Source: Lysinibacillus mangiferihumi (GTDB lineage: Bacteria > Bacillota > Bacilli > Bacillales_A > Planococcaceae). From it: a stretch of 49,229 nucleotides of DNA. Every line of letters starts with the position of its first letter. The first letter of the stretch is position 1. A program made the position numbers and the translations under genes. The notes beneath the pieces were generated by a model. That model was not told where the DNA came from. It was given only the letters and a program-made list of their open reading frames with translations, and ran no database searches. Below are positions 26,230 to 35,007 of the stretch, piece by piece. Location: contig NZ_PYWM01000032.1 of NCBI RefSeq assembly GCF_003049665.1, positions 1-49,229 of the forward strand. Direction: 5' to 3'.

Positions 26230-26748
26230 TTGGAACAAGAGGAATTGACTGAATGGATTGATCAATACGGTGAATCGGTATTAACCTACATACTATTAAT
26301 GGTGAGGGACTATCAACAAGCAGAGGATTTAACACAGGAAACCTTTATAAAAGCCTATAAGCACCAACATCAATTTGAACAAAAATCCTCTGTGAAAACA
26401 TGGCTATTTACAATCGCACATAATGTCACCAAGGACTATTTCCGAAAAAAACATCCGTTGCAGCACTTTTTCGGTTTAACGATGGAAGAGAAAGATTACA
26501 AGCCAATGCCTGAGCAAATCGCAGCAATGAACTTTCAAACAGAACAATTATACAGAACGATTCAACAACTAAAACCAACCTATAGGCATGTCATCATCTT
26601 GCGGAAGCTAAAAGAATTTTCAACGGCAGAAACAGCTCTTATTTTAAACTGGTCCGAAAGTAAAGTGAAAATGACGTTAAAAAGAGCTTTAGCTGAACTA
26701 AAAAATGATTTGATTAAAGGAGGTTTTACCAGTGAAATCTTTAGATGA
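26230..26748 (+). CDS. ECF-type RNA polymerase sigma factor
   Basis: A 172-aa sigma-70 family protein with only regions 2 and 4. Region 2: QQAEDLTQETFIKAYKHQHQ and SSVKTWLFTIAHNVTKDYFR. Region 4: LKPTYRHVIILRKLKEFSTA, then a helix-turn-helix ending SESKVKMTLKRALAEL. The TTG at 26230 has AAGGAGG 7 bases upstream. The next gene starts before this one ends, so the pair is co-translated. It sits next to a membrane protein with a DUF4030-type C-terminus, which in Bacillus commonly accompanies such sigma factors and is a candidate anti-sigma factor. The inducing signal is unknown. Confidence 0.9.
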   Translation: MEQEELTEWIDQYGESVLTYILLMVRDYQQAEDLTQETFIKAYKHQHQFEQKSSVKTWLFTIAHNVTKDYFRKKHPLQHFFGLTMEEKDYKPMPEQIAAMNFQTEQLYRTIQQLKPTYRHVIILRKLKEFSTAETALILNWSESKVKMTLKRALAELKNDLIKGGFTSEIFR

Positions 26749-27781
26749 ACAATTTAGTGAAATGAGAGAAGAATTAAAGCTAACGGAAAAATCCAAAGAT
26801 CAACTTAAACGTAAGATTTTGCAGAATGTACATAAAAGAAAAAAACATCATACAAATCAGTACGTTTGGATTGCTGTAGCCGTTTGTATGATTCTTATGC
26901 TTACCTCGCCAATCTTTTCGCCGACAATGGCAAGGATAGCGGAGAGAATATTACCAATTTCTATTACACCAAGTTATTCAGATGGACAGTCTAATGCTGA
27001 TTTAATATCTCAACTTGCAGAATTAGTCAAAAGGGAAGGATACTCTTTTAATTCAGTGGGAATCACGCCATCGCCATATACGATAGAAATATCGCTTATA
27101 TTGAAAGACTCTACATTAAAACAGGCAACAGAAGATCTTGAACCAAAGATAACAAATTATCTATATGAAAATGGTTATGACCAATATGAATTAAAGATTT
27201 CTGAAGGAACTGAAGCACAAATTCCTCCGAAGACTAAAGAGGATGACACATACGAAAAAGTACGCGAGATAGTGAAAGAAGTATTCTCAGCCTATGGATA
27301 TGCCAAGGAAGCAGATTATGAATTAGCTGGGTTACAAGAAACATGGTTTTCCAATATTGTTTCAATTGATATGCCTGACCATATCGAAGAGTCCAATGAA
27401 ATTGTTGAGGATATCGAAAAAGAAATTGAAGCACAGGATTTAAAAATTAAGGATATTGAAGTAAGTACTTTTAATTTAAAACATCGTCAACAAGATAACC
27501 GTTGGGGTTATATTTCAACTGATATATATAATGCAATGGCTGGGAAATCGACTTATCAAGTGACTGGGCTATCCTATAAGGTGAGGAAAGGACACTCCTA
27601 TGTTTCAATCAAAACGGATTTTGAACAACCACCTTCGGAAGAAATAATAGAAAAAATTGAATTGGCTGTCCAAGATTACTTAGCTTTACCGGATACAAAA
27701 GAGGTAATACAAGATGACAAATATACGATTCAATTCCTATTGAAGAATGACGAACAATCGTTTATTAAAATAACAAACTAA
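26732..27781 (+). CDS. DUF4030 membrane-anchored protein, candidate anti-sigma factor
   Basis: A 349-aa protein with a cytosolic N-terminus (about 45 residues, basic at its end: KRKKHH), one membrane helix (about 46-65, VWIAVAVCMILMLTSPIF) and a large outside domain with two similar blocks (about 90-150 and 165-230; final third 260-349), matching the DUF4030 layout. GTG 26732 has AAAGGAGG 8 bases upstream and overlaps the sigma gene by 17 bases. A short cytosolic segment, single helix and extracytoplasmic sensor domain behind an ECF sigma gene suggest an anti-sigma factor, though no classical zinc anti-sigma HxxxCxxC motif is present. Confidence 0.8.
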   Translation: MKSLDEQFSEMREELKLTEKSKDQLKRKILQNVHKRKKHHTNQYVWIAVAVCMILMLTSPIFSPTMARIAERILPISITPSYSDGQSNADLISQLAELVKREGYSFNSVGITPSPYTIEISLILKDSTLKQATEDLEPKITNYLYENGYDQYELKISEGTEAQIPPKTKEDDTYEKVREIVKEVFSAYGYAKEADYELAGLQETWFSNIVSIDMPDHIEESNEIVEDIEKEIEAQDLKIKDIEVSTFNLKHRQQDNRWGYISTDIYNAMAGKSTYQVTGLSYKVRKGHSYVSIKTDFEQPPSEEIIEKIELAVQDYLALPDTKEVIQDDKYTIQFLLKNDEQSFIKITN

Positions 27782-27883
27782 ATAAAAACCAAGCACTTTA
27801 ATAATTGGAGGCCTTCGGTATTTAGTTATTTTTATACTCAAATCTACAGATCAATAAGCTTTTTAATTTTTTGATAACAACGG

Positions 27884-27915
27884 GCGCTTTCCTGGAAAAA
27901 GGAAAGTGCTTTTTT
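27884..27915 (+). terminator. Terminator after the sigma/DUF4030 operon
   Basis: GCGCTTTCC pairs with GGAAAGTGC (one G-T pair) around an A-rich loop, followed by TTTTTT. It lies about 100 bases after the stop codon. Confidence 0.75.
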
Positions 27916-28025
27916 CATTATAGGTCTATTTTTTAAATAAAATACAAAAATTACAAACTGCGCAGTTTAGTTCAATAACTATAGAGAAAAAAGCTATAAT
28001 ATATTTAATTTAAGGTGGTGTTCTT

Positions 28026-28406
28026 TTGAAAGAAACAAACAATAAACACATATGGATAGAAGCTGAAGAATGGGCTGAAGGTGAATGGAATGTTGAAGAT
28101 GCTAACCTTGATGTCATCGTAACTCTCTCTGACCGTTCTAAATGGATTGCGAGTTTTTTCACTTACAAAAACATACAGACATTGAGAGAGAAGAATGTAA
28201 AGACAGGCGAATGTATGAAAGGGGGATATCTTTGGTCAAGCGATATGTTTCTTATAGATATTGCAAGTAGAGAACGAATTTATGAAGTTATTGACTTCCT
28301 TATTGAAAATGATGAGTTCGAGTCTGTTTTTACTCGATACTCAGATGAAGATGTTGAAGATGACTATTTGTATCCAGAGGCTTTCTTTAAAATGAGTAAT
28401 GAATAA
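28026..28406 (+). CDS. Hypothetical acidic protein, immunity-protein-like (126 aa)
   Basis: TTG start at 28026 with AAGGTGG 7 bases upstream. A soluble, very acidic protein without Cys clusters: DVIVTLSDRSKWIASFFTYK, then GGYLWSSDMFLIDIASRERI and an acidic tail (SDEDVEDDYLYPEAFF). Conserved-looking W/D-rich architecture like this is common among orphan immunity proteins of polymorphic toxin systems in Bacillales, but no toxin gene is adjacent and I cannot assign a family. Monocistronic. Confidence 0.6.
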   Translation: MKETNNKHIWIEAEEWAEGEWNVEDANLDVIVTLSDRSKWIASFFTYKNIQTLREKNVKTGECMKGGYLWSSDMFLIDIASRERIYEVIDFLIENDEFESVFTRYSDEDVEDDYLYPEAFFKMSNE

Positions 28407-28592
28407 ACATTATCAATCAACTAACAGAAGCTTTAGTTCATCAAGGAATTGGAATTTAGATCTTCAACAAAACCAGCTAATAGTTGACAATAATTTGCAT
28501 TAAATTTTCAAGCATGGATAGATGTTTTTGTGTTCAAAGAGCATATTAATACACATATCCAAACTTTGGGCAAGACAAGAGTATAAAGCCTT
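28407..28592. other. Gene-free stretch
   Basis: From the end of the acidic protein gene to the reverse-strand fragment at 28593 there is no ORF with a ribosome binding site and no clear repeat. A weak similarity of phrases such as CCAAACTTTGGG to the family 2 repeats was noted but not convincing. Confidence 0.45.
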
Positions 28593-28697
28593 CTAAAAAG
28601 GGGTGTGAGCCGAGGCTGTAACTAACTTTTCAGACTGTTTGTTTGCCCATTGTAAAGAACGAGAATTGTACCCGTTGAACTTAATTTTAATAATTTG
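28593..28697 (-). pseudogene. Short reverse-strand coding fragment, unknown
   Basis: A 34-codon open stretch between two stop codons reads FNGYNSRSLQWANKQSEKLV then TASAHTPF and stop. It has no start codon and no ribosome binding site but looks like the C-terminus of a protein, perhaps a mobile-element gene. Low certainty. Confidence 0.25.
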
Positions 28698-28758
28698 TTA
28701 TTTTTAACCTAAATGCGTAAAATAAAACTAATTATTGGAATATCGAGGAGATTTTAGG

Positions 28759-29205
28759 ATGAAAGCTAAAGGTGTTTTAAAAGGAATTATTATAGCCATT
28801 TTTTGTTCAATTTTTATTCCATATCTTTTTAATAGTGTAGGGAATACTTTCGCAGGAGGTCGTATAAGCTACTGGGGAGAAAGTTGGTTATATATAGCAT
28901 TTTCTATTCCTATGATTGTATCCATGGCTATAATAGGATATTATCTGTCTACTCAAAAGAATATCCCAAATAAGAAAATGTGGTGGATTAGTTTCCTTGT
29001 AGCTTTAATTGTCAGTTTATTTACTGGCACATTAGGTATTTTAATTAGTGAAATGATATTGCGAGGTAATTTAAATACTTTTAATCTAGAGGGTTCAATG
29101 ATATGGGGCGTCATTTACAGTCTTATATTTCTTCCAATAACTGTACCTTTAGGGAAGCTCATTTTAAATTCCTTGCATTACTGGATTCATAAACCAGCAA
29201 GTTAA
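28759..29205 (+). CDS. Membrane protein (148 aa), unknown
   Basis: ATG 28759 with GAGGAG 8 bases upstream. Four hydrophobic segments: about residues 5-28 (preceding a GGRISYWGESW loop), 42-62, 72-95 and 112-138, with short basic cytosolic ends. No motif or family was recognised. It stands alone in the accessory zone, with debris on both sides, and has no clear terminator. Confidence 0.6.
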   Translation: MKAKGVLKGIIIAIFCSIFIPYLFNSVGNTFAGGRISYWGESWLYIAFSIPMIVSMAIIGYYLSTQKNIPNKKMWWISFLVALIVSLFTGTLGILISEMILRGNLNTFNLEGSMIWGVIYSLIFLPITVPLGKLILNSLHYWIHKPAS

Positions 29206-29423
29206 AAAAGTATATAATTTCAAGACAAAGATGAAATTTTCTATTGACATTTACAATTGAGAATCAACTTTCTTCTATTATACATAAGTGGAAATGTAAA
29301 AAAGTGTCGGATATTGTCATTGCAAGTATCTAGACATCAAAAACTTGCCGCTATACTTATGCTAAATATGTATAACAAAAAAATTAAATTAAAATTATCG
29401 AGGGATTTTATTATATAAACGAA
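29206..29423. other. AT-rich gene-free stretch
   Basis: No ORF with a start and binding site. The phrase CTTTCTTCTATTATA near 29270 recurs at about 31094; no other structure was recognised. Confidence 0.4.
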
Positions 29424-29618
29424 TCAAAAAAGATTTTCGACTTTATTATTAATTATTATATCGTTATCATAGCTCAATCCCTCAAGATATAGCTTACCTT
29501 CTCCATAATAGTATTCAAATTCCGTTGCTATTTTTTGTGTACAAGTAGACGGTGTATCAATTTTAGTATCTATTACTACAGGATAATGTACATGGCAATA
29601 AACACATCGAAAACCACA
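29424..29618 (-). pseudogene. C-terminal fragment of an unknown gene
   Basis: A reverse-strand open frame of 64 codons bounded by TAG at 29619-29621 and a TGA stop at 29424. It reads CVYCHVHYPVVIDTKIDTPS, then KIATEFEYYYGEGKLYLEGL and SYDNDIIINNK. There is no ATG, GTG or TTG near its beginning, and its first codons overlap the ktrB-tail relic, so the 5' part of the gene has been lost at a junction near 29604. The CxxC may be a metal knuckle. Family unknown. Confidence 0.4.
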
Positions 29619-29645
29619 CTAAGAAACGAGTGATTATTGGGTAAC
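29604..29645 (+). pseudogene. Relic of the last codons of a ktrB-like gene
   Basis: The stretch ends AAACGAGTGATTATTGGGTAA, decoding KRVIIG-stop. The genuine ktrB end at 22622-22645 decodes ERVIIG-stop with AACGAGTGATTATCGGGTAA, and the TCGAAA...CCAC block upstream also aligns. The match is about 40 bases and stops abruptly. A terminator follows, as after ktrB. Confidence 0.6.
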
Positions 29646-29677
29646 ATCTAGCAGTTTTCATATAGAAGCATTTGCAA

Positions 29678-29708
29678 AGGGGTGAATGGTTGATTCACCT
29701 CTTTTTTT
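29678..29708 (+). terminator. Terminator downstream of the ktrB relic
   Basis: AGGGGTGAAT pairs with ATTCACCTCT around a GGTTG loop, followed by TTTTTTT. It no longer serves an intact gene. Confidence 0.75.
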
Positions 29709-29789
29709 GTTTGGCATTAATCTTTTAGAAACAAGCCAATAGTATAAATGTTGGCAATTTGGATACTTTATAAATCGGAGGTGATATCA

Positions 29790-29948
29790 GTGACAAAGGG
29801 TAAAAAGGATATAAAGCAAGAAGAGTTTGCGACAGATTTAAGTCCTGACGATTTAGATGTACGAGAAGAAAATGAACGCACAAATGAACAAGCTAACAAT
29901 GCGAATAAAGCAAAAGACCATCAAGGAAAAAACAATAAACAAAAATAA
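29790..29948 (+). CDS. Small hydrophilic protein (52 aa)
   Basis: GTG at 29790 with GGAGGTGAT centred 9-12 bases upstream, a near-perfect site. The product is charged and probably disordered: KGKKDIKQEEFATDLSPDDL, then a Asn/Lys-rich tail (NNANKAKDHQGKNNKQK). No hydrophobic core. It resembles small spore-associated or stress proteins of Bacillales in composition only. Terminator repeat copy 3 follows 55 bases after the stop. Confidence 0.65.
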   Translation: MTKGKKDIKQEEFATDLSPDDLDVREENERTNEQANNANKAKDHQGKNNKQK

Positions 29949-30004
29949 TAAAAAAGAGGCTTACGGTGTCACGATAAGTGTCCATTCAAGGGGCATAACA
30001 AAGC

Positions 30005-30060
30005 AAAAAGTGTTAGATTGATTAGGGTCAATCTAACACTTTTTCTCTTTTGTCCCATCC
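30005..30060. repeat. Dispersed palindromic terminator repeat, copy 3
   Basis: AAAAAGTGTTAGATTGA (30005-30021) and its complement (30028-30044) with loop TTAGGG, then CTCTTTTGTCC as in copy 1. It sits between convergent genes ending at 29948 and 30087 and can terminate both. Confidence 0.88.
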
Positions 30061-30086
30061 CTAATAGCTAATGCAGATTAAAAATT

Positions 30087-30599
30087 TTAATCTTTTTCTG
30101 GATAGTTAACATGTAGTGGCGGTGGAACAAGCCAACCTTTAGTTTTGTTTAAACGTAACAGTTTAGCACCTAGTTGGGCTTTACCCATATGGAATTGTCC
30201 GTACATCATGGCAATGTCTTCTCTAGTTGACATTCCCATTGCTTGACTGCAAGCAACTAATCCAGCAGCTAAATCCGCTGATAACGCTGCACTAATTTCA
30301 GGGTCATTTACTCTCGCACCAGGAGGGATGTCCTCTAATCTTGCAACAGGTCGCTCAGGTGGAGCAGGGGGTAACCCAACACCATTTGTCTTCAATATTT
30401 TTTCTAACTGTTTTACTTCGTCTCGTAATACTTGGATAATATCTTCAATAATTTTGCGAAGATCTTCATCGCCTGTGTGATTGTAAAATGTTTGATAGCC
30501 TGCAATTAAGCCGTAATCAACGGCTAAATTCGTCCAAACGCTAAAAACCTCGCCATAATGTAACGGCTCATCTTTTGGATTGCCACTAAGTATTCCCAT
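30087..30599 (-). CDS. DUF3231 family protein
   Basis: A 170-aa protein of the Bacillales DUF3231 family, a four-helix ferritin/CotF-like fold: MGILSGNPKDEPLHYGEVFS, VWTNLAVDYGLIAGYQTFYN, then a Pro-rich link (LPPAPPERP) and a second helical half ending with FHMGKAQLGAKLLRL. Single-repeat size; many relatives are double length. The ATG at 30599 has AGAGG about 10 bases upstream; the longer frame to 30719 has no site. Relatives are linked to spores or stress, but the biochemical role is unknown. Confidence 0.82.
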   Translation of the reverse strand: MGILSGNPKDEPLHYGEVFSVWTNLAVDYGLIAGYQTFYNHTGDEDLRKIIEDIIQVLRDEVKQLEKILKTNGVGLPPAPPERPVARLEDIPPGARVNDPEISAALSADLAAGLVACSQAMGMSTREDIAMMYGQFHMGKAQLGAKLLRLNKTKGWLVPPPLHVNYPEKD

Positions 30600-30859
30600 A
30601 GTTGAATATCCTCTTTTCATTGTTTTTTGAAACAGAGGTAGTATGCGTGAAATGATAAAAATTAATTCATAAGAAAGAAACGAAACAATCATTGCAATAC
30701 TACAGTTTGGATAGGACACGTAACGGGTAAAACACTTTAGGAGTGGTCAAAAAGAAATTGTCTACAACGTATTAGAACTGAGGGGCATTAGAATATTTTG
30801 AAATGCATAGAAGCAACAATGAACCCAGTAAAGAAAAAGGTATAAAAGGAGAAATAAAT

Positions 30860-31018
30860 ATGACACTTACAAGCACAGCAAAACAGGATTTAAAGGAACT
30901 TTTAAAAGAGACACATAAACGTGGTATAACGAAAGTAGATCATAGTGATCGAGTTAGCACAATGACAGATAGTGAAGCTTTAGGATTGCTGATTTCAGTA
31001 GTAAAGCGTACTTTATAA
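30860..31018 (+). CDS. Hypothetical small protein (52 aa)
   Basis: ATG 30860 with AAAAGGAG 8 bases upstream. A soluble helical protein: MTLTSTAKQDLKELLKETHK, then a polar middle and SEALGLLISVVKRTL. No family recognised. Divergent from the DUF3231 gene. Confidence 0.55.
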   Translation: MTLTSTAKQDLKELLKETHKRGITKVDHSDRVSTMTDSEALGLLISVVKRTL

Positions 31019-31084
31019 TACTTAAAAAGCAAGGTATTCTATAAGCTAGCTTGGACTTTTTAGAGTTTTATGCTAAAAGATTTC

Positions 31085-31221
31085 TTAAATTTGACTTTCT
31101 TCTATTATATTGTATTTAGTATTTAATATATAACTGAAAGACAGCATAGACGTTGGTCGTTTGCAAAAGCGATATAGGTTATTACTAATAGCTTTTATCG
31201 CTTCTTTCAAAGTCAAATTAA
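31085..31221. repeat. Possible miniature inverted-repeat element
   Basis: TTAAATTTGACTTT near 31085 and AAAGTCAAATTAA at 31209-31221 are inverted copies differing by one base, about 110 bases apart. No target duplication was confirmed. The whole stretch 31019-31494 is AT-rich and has no gene. Confidence 0.3.
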
Positions 31222-31494
31222 GCAATTTACACTTAAATGGTAATTGTGACGAAAAAATGTCCAAAAATTTAGAAAATTTATTAAAGTGTTTCCTGATTTT
31301 TAATTTTCTAAATAGGTATTATTTCTAATTTTTGTTTGATTTAATTAAGGTTTAAAGACCTACTTTTTAAAGGTTTCATTAAGAAAGCCGTACTAACACC
31401 GTTAATTAGTTTTAGTAAACTGTAATATATTATTTATTTAGTAAAAAAAAGATTGTTGTGAGCTGAAAAAAGCAATTTTATAAGTTACTAATAG

Positions 31495-31530
31495 AAAAAA
31501 CGCTATTCAATTTAGAGAATAGCGTTTTTT
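31495..31530 (-). terminator. Terminator of the radical SAM gene
   Basis: AAAAAACGCTATTC and its complement form a 14-bp stem around an 8-base loop; on the minus strand the T-run follows it. It begins three bases after the stop codon. Confidence 0.92.
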
Positions 31531-31532
31531 TA

Positions 31533-33272
31533 TTAAACAGTAGGAATTGTTGCAAAATAAGGTGCTTGTCCGTGACGGAAATAAGTTAAAAGATAACCAT
31601 TTTTTTGTACAATTTTGCCATTTGAGAAATTTTGATAGTCCAAGTAATGCGGGATAATAAGTGTATGCTTGAATAATTCTTTCTCTGTTAAATTAAACTT
31701 AGCAAATTCTTCACCAGCAATTATCGGATTTTCCCGTAGAGCTGTGTAAAGTGCTTTTTGTTGTACTTCCGTTGGTCGCTCATTCCACCATAATTTACGT
31801 GGCTGGAATTGTTGTGCTTTTAAATAATCTAGTTGCATTAAGCTTTGAATAATTTGTAAATTAGCACCTTCCACTGTTTCTAAAAATTCCAGTAAACGAC
31901 GGAATAGATCTTCTAACTGATGTCCGATACGAGACCAGCCTTTTGTTTCCCAATAAGTGCCGAAGTTTTGGAAGAAATCAAATGGTGTGTCAAATACTTC
32001 TGTAACTAGGTATTCAATAGTGTAATCCATACGATGATCGTTCCAATATTTTTCGAGAACATCTTCTGCATGTTTAATACGAACGATATCATCAAAGGTT
32101 AAAGCATTATTCGAAAAGATTTCATATGGAGCTAAATCTACATAGGTGTAACCGAATTTTTCAGCCTCCAAACGAAGACCAGTGCCGCGCAATAGCTTTA
32201 AGAAGCCAAGTTGTAATTCCTCTGGGCGCATTGCGAAAACATCATTGAAAGTTTGACGGAAGCTAGCATAGTCTTCTTCTGGCAAACCGGCAATTAAATC
32301 TAAGTGCTGATCAATCTTACCGCCATCTTTGACCATTGTTACTGTTCGTTTTAGTTTTTCAAAGTTTTGACGGCGTTGTACAAGCGTGTTTGTTAAATCA
32401 TTTGTAGATTGGACACCTATTTCAAAGCGGAAAAGCCCTTTTGGTGCGTTGTCATTTAAAAATTGAATGACCTCAGGACGCATTATATCAGCAGTAATTT
32501 CAAACTGGAAAACAACACCTGGCTTATGTTCATCGATTAAAAATTGGAACATTTCCATTGCGTAGCTGCGGCTAATATTGAATGTACGATCGACAAATTT
32601 AATCGTGCGGGCACCATTATTCATTAGATATCGAATATCTTCCTTTATACTTTCTCTATTGAAATAGCGCACGCCTACTTCAATAGAAGATAAGCAAAAT
32701 TGACAGCTAAAAGGACAGCCTCTGCTCGTCTCAATATATTGAATTCGCTTTCCTAGATGTGGAAGGTCCTCTTCAAAACGGAATGGACTTGGTAATTCAC
32801 GTAAGTCAATTTTAGGTGCTTGCGCATGAATTCGAACTTTTCCGTCTTCTAAGTAACAAATTCCCGGAACATCTTCTAATGGAATTTCTCCATGCAAATG
32901 GCGTAGTAACTGTTTAAAGGATGTTTCTCCTTCGCCCATAACAATAAAATCAATCTCTTCAACTCTTCTTAACCAATGGTGGACATCGTAAGATACTTCA
33001 GGACCACCGAGCAAAATTTTAACATTAGGACAAACTGTTTTTAACATTTTAATAACGTGAATAGTTTCTTCAATATTCCAAATATAGCAACTAAATCCTA
33101 CAATATCAGGGTTTTTTTGAAATAAATCTGATACAATATTAAAAGCGGGGTCTTTAATTGTGTATTCTGCAATGGTTGGATTGTATTCAGGTAAAGCAGC
33201 ACATTTTAAATAACGCAATGCCAAATTAGTGTGGATATACTTTGCGTTTAATGTAGTTAAAATAGTATTCAT
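31533..33272 (-). CDS. B12-binding-domain radical SAM protein (DUF4080 type)
   Basis: A 579-aa enzyme. Residues 1-150 form a cobalamin-binding-like Rossmann domain (NPDIVGFSCYIWNIEE, ILLGGPEVSYD, VMGEGETSF) without the canonical DxHxxG. Radical SAM domain from about 175: RGCPFSCQFC with Cys186, Cys190 and Cys193 for the 4Fe-4S cluster, then RTIKFVDRTFN and a GLPEEDYASF segment. The C-terminal 200 residues match the DUF4080 tail of Bacillales proteins such as B. subtilis YgxP-like enzymes. The ATG at 33272 has GAAAGGAAG 8 bases upstream. The substrate is not known. Confidence 0.88.
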   Translation of the reverse strand: MNTILTTLNAKYIHTNLALRYLKCAALPEYNPTIAEYTIKDPAFNIVSDLFQKNPDIVGFSCYIWNIEETIHVIKMLKTVCPNVKILLGGPEVSYDVHHWLRRVEEIDFIVMGEGETSFKQLLRHLHGEIPLEDVPGICYLEDGKVRIHAQAPKIDLRELPSPFRFEEDLPHLGKRIQYIETSRGCPFSCQFCLSSIEVGVRYFNRESIKEDIRYLMNNGARTIKFVDRTFNISRSYAMEMFQFLIDEHKPGVVFQFEITADIMRPEVIQFLNDNAPKGLFRFEIGVQSTNDLTNTLVQRRQNFEKLKRTVTMVKDGGKIDQHLDLIAGLPEEDYASFRQTFNDVFAMRPEELQLGFLKLLRGTGLRLEAEKFGYTYVDLAPYEIFSNNALTFDDIVRIKHAEDVLEKYWNDHRMDYTIEYLVTEVFDTPFDFFQNFGTYWETKGWSRIGHQLEDLFRRLLEFLETVEGANLQIIQSLMQLDYLKAQQFQPRKLWWNERPTEVQQKALYTALRENPIIAGEEFAKFNLTEKELFKHTLIIPHYLDYQNFSNGKIVQKNGYLLTYFRHGQAPYFATIPTV

Positions 33273-33471
33273 GCATTAATCTTCCTTTCACTTTCTAATT
33301 GTAACAGTCAAGTAGCTGACAAACAATATAATCCTTTTTACCTATTTATTTTGTGAACGGTTCGTGAAATAATTTTAAATACTTAAATTTACTAAATTTT
33401 GTAATAATAGAATCGTACAGTCATAAAGTATAGTAAAGGCTCAAAATTCGAATGAGAGGTTTTTTACTCTT

Positions 33472-34950
33472 TTGAAAGGTTCGGTGAGAAAGTTGAAGCA
33501 AAATGATATAAATCAATGTTTTGGAAATCTTATGAAAAGTACTTCGTCACCAACACTTATTCTCAATAAAGCAGGGAAAATTTTGAATTGCAATGAGGCA
33601 GCTATTAAACTTTTTAATCTTAATTTAACGTACATTGGCTATATTACAATGGACGAGTCCTCAAATATAAAATGGGCTAAGTTCGTCAAAGAACTACAAT
33701 CTGAGTTAAGATCTGAAGAACTGTTTAATATTCAAACAAACAACAATGAATTTGAAATGATGCTCTTTAAATGTTTCTATGATCCGAACACGGAAGAAAT
33801 TGTCGCACAACTATCAACAATCAATAATGACAGAGCGCTTAAATTGTATGTTAGCAAGGAGCAGGAACAATCTCAATCCTTTAGCGCATATGATCATTTA
33901 CCTTATGCTGTTATTGTGAGTGATACAAGTGGGATTATTCTTGGTTTAAATAAATATGCCGAAATGTATTTAAAAATAGAAAAATCACAACTACTCCATA
34001 AAGCGCATCAACATATATTTGATTCATTTACAATGAAGAACGGACAAATTACAACCTATCTTTCGAAATTGATGGGTGAAAAACATGCCAATATTCATGT
34101 CGTGGACGAGACGCAAGTAAGTAGAACTTGCTACTACGAAATCTCAAGTGTTTTCGATGAGTATAATAATATTATCGTCACTGTCATTAATGATGAAACA
34201 GAGAAAAAGCAACTGCAACATAAAGTAGAGCATCAGGAAGCACTAAATGTGGTAGGGCAAATGGCAGCTAGTATCGCACATGAGATTCGCAATCCGCTCA
34301 CTTCTTTAAAAGGGTTTACAGAACTTTTAAAGCTGAATGCAGATGAAGAATCACGTATGTATTTATCTGTCATTGATAGTGAGTTACAGCGTATGGAGCA
34401 AATCTTATCGGAACTATTAGTATTGTCCAAGCCAACAAGTATGAAGGTAGAGTTAATTGACTTAGATCATATTGTAAGACAGGTAATTGAATTTATGTTG
34501 CCGGATGCATTAATGAAAAAAATTATGATTCAATATATACCGTCAGTGACAGAAGTATATATTGGGGGCAATGAAAATCGTTTAAAGCAAGTATTTATAA
34601 ATCTTATTAAAAATGCAATGGAAGCAATGAATAAAGGTGGCACAATTACGGTAGAAATGAATGTGGAAGACTGTACGATTGTGGAATTAATGATAAAAGA
34701 CGAAGGCAGTGGAATGGATAATAATACAATTCAAAATCTATTCCAACCTTTTTACACGACGAAATCAACAGGGACAGGACTGGGCCTTGCTTTCGTGAAA
34801 AAGGTAATCGAAGAACATGAAGGTGTAATTGGTGTTCAAAGTGAAGTACAGAAAGGGACATGCTTCCATATGCAGTTTCCAGTGTACACATTCAATCAGT
34901 TGGATACTTTAGATGTTTCTGCGAAGGATTCTGCTTATTTAGTTACCTAA
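33472..34950 (+). CDS. Orphan soluble PAS histidine kinase (KinA-like)
   Basis: A kinase of up to 492 aa with no membrane segment. Two PAS-like regions (about 15-125 and 135-245, the latter AYDHLPYAVIVSDTSGIILG), HisKA with phospho-acceptor His270 (SIAHEIRNPLTSLKGFTELL), and a HATPase domain (NLIKNAMEAM, DEGSGMD, STGTGLGLAFVKK). The start is uncertain: TTG 33472 has GAGAGG 12 bases upstream, GTG 33484 and TTG 33493 are alternatives. No response regulator is adjacent. The HisKA box resembles KinA, so a role in the sporulation phosphorelay is a fair inference. Confidence 0.87.
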   Translation: MKGSVRKLKQNDINQCFGNLMKSTSSPTLILNKAGKILNCNEAAIKLFNLNLTYIGYITMDESSNIKWAKFVKELQSELRSEELFNIQTNNNEFEMMLFKCFYDPNTEEIVAQLSTINNDRALKLYVSKEQEQSQSFSAYDHLPYAVIVSDTSGIILGLNKYAEMYLKIEKSQLLHKAHQHIFDSFTMKNGQITTYLSKLMGEKHANIHVVDETQVSRTCYYEISSVFDEYNNIIVTVINDETEKKQLQHKVEHQEALNVVGQMAASIAHEIRNPLTSLKGFTELLKLNADEESRMYLSVIDSELQRMEQILSELLVLSKPTSMKVELIDLDHIVRQVIEFMLPDALMKKIMIQYIPSVTEVYIGGNENRLKQVFINLIKNAMEAMNKGGTITVEMNVEDCTIVELMIKDEGSGMDNNTIQNLFQPFYTTKSTGTGLGLAFVKKVIEEHEGVIGVQSEVQKGTCFHMQFPVYTFNQLDTLDVSAKDSAYLVT

Positions 34951-35007
34951 ATTAGAGCTAAACATTTGCTATTTAAATTTAACATAGTGTGCTGTTATTG
35001 AATGCTT

